Positions 45,112 through 54,593 of a DNA stretch of 64,000 nucleotides are shown piece by piece. The stretch covers positions 47,393,052 to 47,457,051 of the forward strand of contig OZ023206.1 in the NCBI GenBank assembly GCA_963995525.1, in the 5' to 3' direction. Within the stretch, counting starts at the first letter, position 1; the number at the start of each line of letters is the position of its first letter. The position numbers were made by a program, and so were the translations under genes. The notes below the pieces were generated by a model, which was not told the origin of the DNA, did not search any database, and was given only the letters and a program-made list of their open reading frames with translations. The stretch comes from Escarpia spicata. Taxonomy: Eukaryota; Annelida; Polychaeta; Sabellida; Siboglinidae.

Positions 45112-48078
45112 ATGTCTATGTCTATATAATAATTGGCAAAAACCATACGGTCATTACGCCAATATAGGGGACGGGGGGCATATGGCATAGCACTACAGGG
45201 AATTTTTAGAGTCGTCTGCCCAGCCTAGATTTAAAAGTATCCACCGTGGCTGCAGACACAACTGTTTCGGTTAGTCCGTTCCAGTTCCTTACTGTTCTAT
45301 TAAAAAAGCTGTTAGCATAAACCTGAGTCCTTGCCGGCACCTGAATAAATCGTTCACTGTGGCCACGAGTGTTGTTGATTGAGTGAACGAGGTGGCTCGG
45401 CAAAGGAAGGGCTATTTCTCCATGTACAGATTTATAGAACATTGCTAGGCGGCTGACCTTTCTGCGGCGCTCTAGTGACTCCCACTTGAGTGTTTTCATC
45501 ATTAATGTTACGCTGCTTTCCCGACTGTTGTTACCCATTACAAATCTCGCTGCTCGTCGCTGTATTTTCTCAAGTTCGTTAATATTTTTTTTGGTGTGTG
45601 GATCCCAAGCAGCGCTCGCGTATTCGAGATTAGGGCGGACTAGTGCAAAGTAAGCCGATTGTTTAGTTTTCTCTGAGCATTTATACAGATTTCTCTTGAT
45701 AAAACCTAATATACGGTTAGATTTGGCAGATAGGTGGGATATGTGAGTGTTCCATCTGAGGTCATCAGAGAACTCCACACCTAGGTACGGGTGATGGTGT
45801 ACAATTCCCAGGCTGTCTCCATTGATGGTATACTGAGATCGGTGGACAGTTCTCTTCTTGGTGATATGCATAACTGAGCATTTATTGATATTAAAATGCA
45901 TCTGCCAGGTTGCAGACCAGTCCACCAGCCTATGCAGGTCGGACTGGAGGGCTTCTGCGTCATTACTGTTATTGATACGCCTGTATAAAATACAATCGTC
46001 GGCAAAAAGCCGGATATTAGAGGTGATCCCCTCTCCTATATCATTGACATATAATAAAAAAAGAAGTGGGCCCAGTACAGTGCCCTGTGGTACCCCAGAC
46101 TCGACTGTCACTTCTTCTGACGACTCGCCATCTACTACTACATTCTGCTTTCTGTCAGTTAGCCAATTTGAAATCCAGTTGGTGACTCCATCACTGACCC
46201 CGTAATACTGGAGTTTTCCCATAAGGCGTGCATGAGGCACAGTGTCAAAGGCCTTAGAAAAGTCCAGTATTAGGAGATCAGTTTGGTGGCCGTTATCTAT
46301 ATTCTTTGCAATGTCTTCTGTGGCACCAATTAATTGTGTCTCACATGAATGTTTATTCCTGAACCCATGCTGGTACTCTACGATGATGTTATTAGAGTCC
46401 AGATGGTCCATTATGTTGCTGTAGATAATATGTTCAAACAGCTTGCAGCATACTGATGTGAGGGATACTGGCCTATAGTTTGCTGCGATTGATTTGTCAC
46501 CCTTCTTGAATACTGCTGATATATTAGCATGTTTCCAGTCAAGGGGGACCTCACCCGTGTCTATGGATTGTTGGAATATTCTAGCCAGGCAAGGTGCAAT
46601 TTGATCAGCTGTCTCCATTAAAATTTTGTTTGGGATTGCGTCAGGGCCATGCGCTTTGCCGGGCTTCAGTCTGAGTAACAGCTTGTGTACTCCATGTACA
46701 GTGACTGTGATTCCCGGCATTGCGGAATATGGTGACTGAGGCATGACTGGGATGTTGACAAGATCTTCCTTTGTGAAGACAGTTTGGTACTGCTTTGACA
46801 GTATATCTGCTTTCCCCTTACTAGACGAAACCAGGTGATTATTGTGGTCTTTCAGTGATGGTATACCAACAAAGTCCTTTCTTATATTTTTGACGTATGA
46901 CCAAAATTTCTTAGGGATTGACCTTTCTTCATTACACTCGACGTCAAGCATGCTATCAATATAGTTATGATACGCAGCGGTTAGCTCTGTTTTTACATGT
47001 GTCCGGAGCTTCCTGAAGACAGCCCAATCCTGATTGTTTTGTGTCTTTTTTGCTTTGTTATATAGTCTCTGTTTTTTGCGGATTAGTCTGTGAATATGTC
47101 TTGTCATCCATGGAAGATTATTCCTAGTTGATAGTTTCTTTGTGGGAATGAATCTGTTCATGCTATCCAGTACAATTAATTTAAACATATTCCAATTCTC
47201 ATTAACAGATCGCAAATTGAAATCCTCTCCAAACAAGTTTATATTAAATTCATCTAACTCTTTTTTAATGGCACCAATGTTTGCTCGTTTATATATATAA
47301 ACGGTTCTGGCTTTCTTCTTGTTCATTGGTACTTTCATATCGAGATCGGTGGTGACAATGTCATGGTCGCTAATTCCGTTGATAGTAGAGATATTTCTGA
47401 ACAGGTTAGGGTTTGTGGTAAGAATCAGGTCCAGTATATTGTTGAGGCGTGTTGGTATTCTGACCACTTGGTCCAATGAAAAGTCATTGCAGATATCAAT
47501 CAGCTTCTGACTCATACCATTGCCATACTGGGGGTTTCTGATCACCGACTTGGTTTCCCAGTCGATGCCCGGCATATTAAAATCACCCCCCAAAACAATG
47601 TTTGCCGCTGGATATTTCGAGCTAATACGGCCTAGCGAATTCTCCAGACCAGATAGTGCATCGATAGTGGAGTTAGGTGGTCTATAATATGATCCCACTA
47701 TCAGGGTCCGGCACCCGGACACCTGTATTCTTGCCCATACAGTTTCACAGTCAGAGTCAAACTCGGGCATCCCCGACGAAATAAAACAATTCTTTATGGC
47801 AACAAATACTCCTCCACCATTCCTGTCTCGGTCTTTTCGGTAGACATCGTATCCTGGATGGAAGATTTCTCCATCAGACACCGATGCATCTACGTGCGAC
47901 TCTGTGCCAATCACTACATCGGGACCCTCGGCCTCCACAGTACTCATAAACTGGGTGCGTTTATCTGTGCTTAGTATGCTGTTGCAGTTAATGACCATAA
48001 TCTTAATTGGTTTTGATTTAGGCTTGTTGGTTGGTTTGTTCCGGTTTGTAGGTTCGGACTCAGAGTCTGCAATGTCTA
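45105..48078 (-). mobile_element. CR1/Jockey-superfamily LINE, 5'-truncated, recently inserted
   Basis: The minus-strand element ends 3' in a run of (ATAGAC)n (45,105-45,128 on plus). Its 5' limit is near 48,078, where the flank resumes with ctatgcacacaca. The same ctatg borders both sides, a possible short target duplication. It lacks ORF1, so reverse transcription probably stopped early. It sits inside an ISL2EU-like remnant. The absence of stops over about 950 codons indicates a young insertion. Confidence 0.8.
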
Positions 48079-48190
48079 TGCACACACATTTTGTATGCGT
48101 CAACTTCACAATCGCAGAGATCGTTCTTGGGCTAACACGTATAATTGAGAAGTAGTGTTGGTCAGTGTACAAAAGGTATAATACTGTCAT
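45206..48190 (-). CDS. LINE ORF2: endonuclease-reverse transcriptase (994 codons)
   Basis: A single uninterrupted ORF. The endonuclease occupies residues about 63-285 (NCNSIL, GTESHVDA, GGDFNMPGIDW at about 201, SDHD at about 274). A linker follows, then the reverse transcriptase at about 490-770 (KPGKAHGPDAIPNKIL, ANYRPVSLTSVCCKLFEHII, LLILDFSKAFDTVPH, SGVPQGTVLGPLLFLLYVND, and FADD at 728-731). The thumb/C-terminal part includes RPNLEYASAAWDPH and ends WNGLTETVVSAATVDTFKSR. Catalytic residues of both enzymes are present, so it could be active if expressed. It nicks DNA and copies RNA at the target. The first about 38 residues (to IAD) are encoded by flanking DNA, not by the LINE, so the true product would start later or upstream in a complete copy. 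No ORF1 or promoter is visible. Confidence 0.85.
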   Translation of the reverse strand: MTVLYLLYTDQHYFSIIRVSPRTISAIVKLTHTKCVCIDIADSESEPTNRNKPTNKPKSKPIKIMVINCNSILSTDKRTQFMSTVEAEGPDVVIGTESHVDASVSDGEIFHPGYDVYRKDRDRNGGGVFVAIKNCFISSGMPEFDSDCETVWARIQVSGCRTLIVGSYYRPPNSTIDALSGLENSLGRISSKYPAANIVLGGDFNMPGIDWETKSVIRNPQYGNGMSQKLIDICNDFSLDQVVRIPTRLNNILDLILTTNPNLFRNISTINGISDHDIVTTDLDMKVPMNKKKARTVYIYKRANIGAIKKELDEFNINLFGEDFNLRSVNENWNMFKLIVLDSMNRFIPTKKLSTRNNLPWMTRHIHRLIRKKQRLYNKAKKTQNNQDWAVFRKLRTHVKTELTAAYHNYIDSMLDVECNEERSIPKKFWSYVKNIRKDFVGIPSLKDHNNHLVSSSKGKADILSKQYQTVFTKEDLVNIPVMPQSPYSAMPGITVTVHGVHKLLLRLKPGKAHGPDAIPNKILMETADQIAPCLARIFQQSIDTGEVPLDWKHANISAVFKKGDKSIAANYRPVSLTSVCCKLFEHIIYSNIMDHLDSNNIIVEYQHGFRNKHSCETQLIGATEDIAKNIDNGHQTDLLILDFSKAFDTVPHARLMGKLQYYGVSDGVTNWISNWLTDRKQNVVVDGESSEEVTVESGVPQGTVLGPLLFLLYVNDIGEGITSNIRLFADDCILYRRINNSNDAEALQSDLHRLVDWSATWQMHFNINKCSVMHITKKRTVHRSQYTINGDSLGIVHHHPYLGVEFSDDLRWNTHISHLSAKSNRILGFIKRNLYKCSEKTKQSAYFALVRPNLEYASAAWDPHTKKNINELEKIQRRAARFVMGNNSRESSVTLMMKTLKWESLERRRKVSRLAMFYKSVHGEIALPLPSHLVHSINNTRGHSERFIQVPARTQVYANSFFNRTVRNWNGLTETVVSAATVDTFKSRLGRRL

Positions 48191-48332
48191 TAATCTTTAC
48201 ATGGCAACCCATCATAATACTCGAATATGTTAGTTGAGTGAGTTGTTGGCGTTACTATTCTTTTAGTGTGAGCGATAAATGGGTGATTCATCCTGAGATC
48301 CAGTGGCAGTGGCACACACACACATGCGCGGC

Positions 48333-50850
48333 GGCGTGTTTGGCTGGTAAGTAATACTTATGTGTTTTAGTTGTACCATCGTACTTAAGTACAGTCAAAC
48401 ATAATTATAATGAATATGACGTTTTGAAAAAATAAGAAAAAACTGCCTGGCCTGGGTAAAATTCTGAAACACTGACTAGGCCTAGGGGCTAGGCCCTGGC
48501 CCTGGGCCAGACTTTTATTTCATTGATTTGATTCAGACAAATTGTTACAATCAATACAGTAGTTGTTTTGAGTGAAGCTCTTATTTTTTAACAACAAATA
48601 CACACTTGGTAAAATGAGGATATTTACAAAATTCATTATGGCAGGTTTGAATAGCCTCATTGTTTGGGAAGATGCCACTCGCAACAGGCTTCTCAGGAAC
48701 ATTGACATTATTTCTTTCCTGTGGTGATGATTACATACTCAAATGCCCCAGCATTGGAGTAGTGACTTATATATATCTGACTAATGGTGTATTTATATCA
48801 AAGACTTGGATGTCAATTTTCATTGCTTACACACAAACAAATATTATAAAATCTTAATAATAAATACCCGAGTAATCTCAACCTACTTTAAAATGGCAAT
48901 AACATGTAAACATGTCATATGATATTTTAACAAAATATATACAGTTGTTTTAATTAGTAGTATCAAAAGTTATACAAGTCATTATAAATCAAATTTATAA
49001 TTATTTTGCTCAGCAATGTCTATGATCAAGCAGAATACTGTGACCTGTTCAGTTTTATAATATTTAATGCATGGCAATGATACAAGTCTTTCTACAACTC
49101 TGTCTAATATTAGTTAATCCAAATATAATTTATACTAAAGCCCGAAACAACTTTCATAATTTTCTATGATACCATTGTCATTATTCTAAAATTGTTAGTA
49201 AATAAATATATGTTGTATTTATATAGGGTCATTCCGTGTGAACGCAACCAATGGGTGCGACACTCATCTCTTGAATTTGAACCAGCATGGTGAAAGCCTT
49301 TTGAAACATAAGCAAGAATAAACAAATTGAGTGTTCTAGTTTCAGTAGTTGAGTTAAGGCAATTTGAAATTTGGGACTTAGACATTTTGTGACAGCTTGT
49401 TAAAAATGAATAAAATTATTCACGTTTCACAGGTTAATGTCTCTTGCACTATTTAACCTGTGTCAATGAAACTTTGTGGAGTTGTTCTCTAAAATATATA
49501 GATCACATCAATATAATTAGAACATAAATACAGTGTGTGATTAGTGTGCACCAAGTTATTTGTGTTATAGGGCTGATTAGTGCAAAGTAAAAAAGTTTAA
49601 TAACAATATCTTCTAACCCACATTGACTTTTTATAATAACATAGCAACTTTGAGTGTGTGTAGATTTATAATTAAACAGTCACACATGTCATATTGCTCT
49701 GATAATACACACTGGTATGAATAGATACCAAATATTTACAGTTGTTAATTAAGGCATGTATATTTAGCTCACAATTAATGCCTGAAAACCCTCTTGTGAA
49801 TCTCGAAAGATTTATTGAAATATTTTGGGGCAAGCAGAAATATCTAATTTTTGTTGTGAAGGAAGCACGTAAGGATATTGAGAGTTATTAGTTATTTATG
49901 TTATAGGGACAAGCTTACACCTAGAAAAAGTTTTGTGACAATTCATGCTACGCCTCGTTTACTTTTTTGGGTCAGAAGTTGGTAAATTTTAAAGAAATAT
50001 AAAAATGTACCATCTTTGCATATGTACAGATTCATAATTAAGACTCCAGACTTGCAATATTACTCTGATTTGCACACTTGCATATACTAATTATATACAA
50101 CTAGTTTCTGAGGTATGTGTATTTTACTCACAATCAAGGTCTGAAAACCCTCTCGCGAGTTATTTATTGAATAAATCATTATATTTATAAACTTGTTGCA
50201 CACTTTTTTAATTATATTCATGTTATCTATACGTTATAGAGAACAATTCCACAAAGTTTCATTGATACTGGTTAAATAGTTCGAGAGATATTAACCTGTG
50301 AAATGTGAATAATTTATTTATTTTTAGAAGCCATCACGAAAGTCCCAAATTTCAAACGGCCGTAACTGGAGCTAGAACACTCAATTTTCGGATTCTTGCT
50401 TATCTTACGAAAGACTTTCTTCACCAAACTGATTCATTAAACAAATCCAGGAATGAGGGCAACAAATTTCATTATTAAAAGTGCGAGGAATACATGAGAA
50501 CGTTTTAATAGTGTTATAAAATTAGTATGCACAACAGGGATTTGGATTATTCTGCATAACCTCTATTATTTGTTTATTTTTACTTATAAATATGTAATTA
50601 TAATCATTTAAAAACTATACTAGTACTTCGATTCTGCCTAAACATATTGGGATAAAGGCAACTTATTGCAGTCCGCTCCACCCTCTCAATTGCAAACATT
50701 TTAATTCATCAATTGCAAACATATTTAATTTATATTTTATCAATATTAACCCAATTTTAGCTAATCAAATACAACACGGTACCAGTAAAACGTTCAGACA
50801 TTACCTTAATGGACAACATAACAATGTTCTTAATTTTAGAAAGGGTCACT
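48333..50850 (+). repeat. Segmental duplication copy B, first part
   Basis: Collinear with 33,713-35,750, starting at the same ggcgtgtttgg. It is interrupted by the long-inverted-repeat element at 49,228-50,474 and ends where a LINE is inserted (about 50,850). The copy B sequence resumes at about 53,296. Confidence 0.85.
49228..50474. mobile_element. Foldback-type element with about 250-bp inverted repeats
   Basis: The left part (about 49,290-49,510) and right part (about 50,215-50,440) are inverse copies: ttgagtgttctag, tttgaaatttggga, cacaggttaat and tgaaactttgtgga recur inverted in the same order. The interior is non-coding. In copy A the sequence runs straight through (tttctatagtaaaattgcg, 35,392-35,410), giving the empty site. 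The outermost about 60 bp of the two ends are less alike. Non-autonomous DNA transposon; superfamily not assigned. Confidence 0.8.
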
Positions 50851-53295
50851 CAACTGAATTTGCAGCTCTCGAATTAATTGATGGATATTAACAAGTATGG
50901 TTAGTAAGGAAATACCTATACATACTTACCTCAACTGTTCTAAAGTATTTGATACCCTGGACTATTCAATATTAACAGATAAGTTATAATTTTATGGCAT
51001 AAAAGGAGTAGCCCTAGATCTATTCCAAAATTATTTAAAAACAATGCGTAGACATTGAAGAAACCCAATCTGAAATGCCTAGTGTCTCAACAGACATACC
51101 TCAAGGACCAATTCTAGGCCCTTTGTTATTCTTAATCTACATTAATGACATTGCCCCACTTAGTCCAAAATTCAACTTTGTTATGTATGCTGGTGACTCG
51201 ACCCTCTCAAGTACTCTAGATTCTTTTGTACGATATTACAACAGTTAAAATGTAGAATTCCTAATCAACCCAGGATAGGGGCGAGTACTCGACTAAAGCA
51301 CTCAAGTAACGAGTACTGTGATATGTACGAGTAATGAGTACTTCACCTGAGAGAGTACTCGAGTAACGAGTATAGGTACTTTTGAAAGTACTCATATGAT
51401 TACTTTTGAAAGTACTCTAGCACATGTACTTAATATAATGTTTGTTAATCGTGTGTCCAACTGCTCCTCCTGTTGCGCAGTCACACATTCTGCCAAATTT
51501 TGTGACACCAAAACAAATTTGGACTGGTAGAAATATAGCCACTGGACTGAACTACACCTGAGCAATGCACCTGGGTTCCCATTCCTCCTAACCCTATTTC
51601 ATTCACTCATGCAGCCTTGAGCCTGTTGACAATGTGATTGTAAACAGCCTTTCAAGAGATGTGGCAGATCTTTAAAAGGAAGCCAGTTTCTGACTGGATG
51701 AGACAACACCAGCTGGTCAGGCCTACATAGTGTGTAGACTGTTTGAAGCTGTTGTGGGTTTGTTTGACATTTAAGTGCCACTACATGTCATTGATGTGAT
51801 GGTCAGTCCTGTCTCCCAGTCTTATTCAAGTGATCTGAACCAGTCAGTAAACAGGGTTCATGACAACCCAGAGCTCTTATACAATGAGGATATCATGACA
51901 TCAGAGCAAAATATGAGACATTTGTACTGAAGATCATAATATATGATGTTATGATAAAATACGTACAAAGTATTCCCAGGGTACTCCCAAAATACTCGTA
52001 AATACTCATATTTTTTAGGAGTAAAGAGTACGTGTACTTTAATATATACTAGTAAAAGTACGAGTAACGAGTACTTCGTGAAATAAATCAGTACTGGTTA
52101 AAATTAATGAGTGGCTTAGATTAAACAAGTTACCCCTAAATGAAAATGAATCAAAGTATATGATTTTCTCAGCAGGTAGAAGAAATAATAATAAGATGAT
52201 AAACCCATCAAATCTACAAATATATATCACAAACAATGATTGAGTAAATGAATTCAATTTCCTAGTGCTAAGCTATAATGAATAATTAAACTGGCAAAGT
52301 CATATCAACACGATCTCAAATAGATGCTGGAGGACTACAGGTATTCTAAATAAACTTAAATTATTCTTACCTCTGAGTATAAAGATGACGATATTGTCAC
52401 ATGTAACTTTTGGTTTAACGACCTCAGGCTATAGATGTGATAGAATTTAAAAAAAAATTCAAAAGAAAGCTGTTCGAATAATAAATTTAATTAACTATAA
52501 CGCTCACACCGATCCATTGTTTAAAAGTCTTAAATTACTAAAAGTAGAACATCTTCTAAAATGGCATCAACTAAAACTATTCCATAAATATTCACACAAT
52601 AAATAAACTACCAGTATATCTGCAAAACAAATAGAGTAGATGAGTTCAATTTCCTAGTTCTCAGCTTTAAAGAACAATTAAACTGGCAATGTCATCGTAA
52701 GTTTATGTAAATGTAGCGCTCACAACGATCCACTGTTTAAATGTCGTAAATTACTAATAGCACGACATCTTCTAAAATTGCATGGACTAAAACTATTCCA
52801 TAAATATTCACACAATAAACTACCAGTATACATGCAAAACTTGCCATTTGTTCAAAACAATAGTGTTCACAACTTTTACAAACGTGGTAAACATAAAATC
52901 CATACAATCAGGGAACACCAGGAATTTGTCAAACGAAGCCTCAGGTATAGTTTGCCACATACCATAACTAATGCTCCAGATTTAATAAAGGACAAGATCG
53001 CCACTCACAGTTGATATGGCTTCGTAACATACTCCAAGCTTTACTATCTGAATACTTAGAGCAGTGTACAATCCAAAACAGTTATATATGCAATAGGGAC
53101 CTGATTGACTGACTGTACACATCCTTTGTTATAAATTACTTTATTTAAAAACCGACTGTTTGTATGTTTGTGTATTTAGTAAGTGTAATATATGGTTATT
53201 ATATCATATACATTTATCTTGTAGTAATGCACCAATTGTACTAGGGATTGTGTTATTTTATACAGTGTATAAATCAAATAATAAATGACATTGCC
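50851..53295 (+). mobile_element. Non-LTR retrotransposon remnant, split by a hAT-like insert
   Basis: Plus-strand translation: HSTEFAALELIDGY, then VSTDIPQGPILGPLLFLIYIND, then NFVMYAGDSTLSSTL (catalytic YADD reads YAGD). After the insert it continues WLRLNKLPLNENESKYMIFS, ...LNWQSHIN, NYNAHTDPLFKSLKLLK and HNKLPVYMQNLPFVQNNSVH. Many stops. About 210 bp are internally repeated near 52,550-52,840 (the ttccataaatattcacacaa block occurs twice). Its limits are read by comparison with copy A at 35,750. Endonuclease is missing, so it is 5'-truncated. Dead. Confidence 0.8.
51272..52085. mobile_element. hAT-like insert with AGTACTCG/ACGAGTAC-rich ends
   Basis: The left end begins ccaggataggggcgagtact and is crowded with gagtactcgagtaacgagta motifs. 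The right end (agtacgagtaacgagtactt ... cagtactgg) carries them inverted. It interrupts the LINE ORF between FLIN and the WLRLNK block. The interior has only a 60-codon ORF of no known family. Subterminal repeats of this type are usual in hAT elements from memory; I could not identify an 8-bp target duplication with certainty. Confidence 0.6.
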
Positions 53296-54368
53296 TTTCA
53301 GGGTGGCTCCTACGACAGCGACTATAATTAGTCTTAGTCACCCGTATCTTATATTACATCCCTTATATTCTTTTGTTTTGTCGATTCGTATGTAAATATA
53401 TCGTGCTGTTTTTACTACGATTATTCAGTATTTTGTATTTGGCACAAATAGATATTTCATCTTTTCTGTTTATCCAAAATACACCTGTCCCAGTCTTCCA
53501 CAACGCTCGTTGCACTCTACTGTTTATGCTCTTTCAAACGACGTGTGATAGTGTCACTTAATTTGTTTTCAGGACTCACACATGTTTGTGACATAACTGT
53601 CAACAATGAACTAACAAAGCTGAAAGGACTCGCCCATTGACAACAACAACTGTCCCGTTGGGTGCAAGAACATAGGATATCGAGCCACGTCACAGAATGT
53701 CAACATCTTCGACTTCAGGAAGAAGAGAAAACAGCGTTTATGCATACATCAACTCCCTGTGACGGGGACCCATTCAAGTGTGACAGTTGTGCAGCAAATG
53801 TAAAGGTTCGTTTTCTTTCTCAGACAGTTGAGGGAACTCTGTGTGACACACGTGGAAGACATTCTTCTCCGAGCAAACCTTTAAAGCTGCACATGGAGAC
53901 ATATTTAAATGCGACACCCGTATAATATAATTTAACATGTTATTTTTAAAGTATAATGTGCTACCTTGGTTTACACTACGACTAGTGAGAAACTCTTGAG
54001 ATGTGATGTACACTAGTGAAAACACGTTTATGTGTTTGTAACAATAGTGCTTTGAGGACCACAGCACGATACAAAATAATATGTGCGTTTGTGGGAAAAT
54101 TTAGAAATAAAAAGAAGTTTAAACCTGCAATATCAATTCGATTGTTATCCTCCTGGCTTTTCTGACTAATTTCCAGAAAAAGCAAAGCTATCAAGTATCC
54201 CCTATAACATCCTAGTTCGTTGGTGCATTTGTGCTACTTCGTTTTGTTGAAATTAATAAATAAACTGCGAACTATTTCGAATTTGGTTTCGAGTCGAATG
54301 AGTCGGAACTACCAACACTTACTTGAACATGGACATGCACCTGGAAGTGGAAACTTCATGTCATAGTA
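53296..54368 (+). repeat. Segmental duplication copy B, zinc-finger upstream region
   Basis: ggtggctcctacgacagcga and the following about 400 bp match 35,751-36,230. The decayed first finger region (53,740-53,925: DPFKCDSCAANVKVRFLS) matches 36,240-36,400. The main finger array of copy A is absent here. The last 450 bp (from atatttaaatgcgac, 53,911) are repeated at 57,871-58,340. Confidence 0.85.
53740..53925 (+). pseudogene. Zinc-finger gene fragment
   Basis: MHTSTPCDGDPFKCDSCAAN then VKVRFLSQTVEGTLCDTRGR, with a second damaged finger (KPLKLHMETYLNA). It corresponds to the degenerate start of the 36.2-kb array. Only one CxxC pair is left; no function expected. Confidence 0.65.
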
Positions 54369-54593
54369 TCGCAACATTGACATTATTTCTTTCCTGTGGT
54401 GATGATTACATACTCAAATGCCCCAGCATTTGAGTAGTGACTTATGTATATCTGACTAATGGTGTATTTATATCAAAGACTTGGATGTCAATTTTCATTG
54501 CTTACACACAAACAAGTTGAGGGAACTCTGTGTGACACACGTGGAAGACATTCTTCTCCGAGCAAACCTTTAAAGCTGCACATGGAGACATAT
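54369..54593 (+). repeat. Start of a second, chimeric copy of the duplicated unit
   Basis: 54,369-54,513 matches 48,697-48,838 (ttctttcctgtggtgatgat). It is fused directly to a copy of 53,826-53,916 (gttgagggaactctgtgtga). About 5 kb of the parent unit is missing at this junction. The unit resumes at 57,868 after the CR1 insertion. Confidence 0.85.

Noticed and set aside
45781..48155. Several 60-115-codon ORFs overlapping 45.2-48.2 kb in other frames
   Set aside because: They are shadows of the LINE ORF, with no independent support.
51599..51781. 60-codon ORF inside the hAT-like insert as a transposase piece
   Set aside because: I see no hAT dimerisation motif or BED finger, and it is too short to call.
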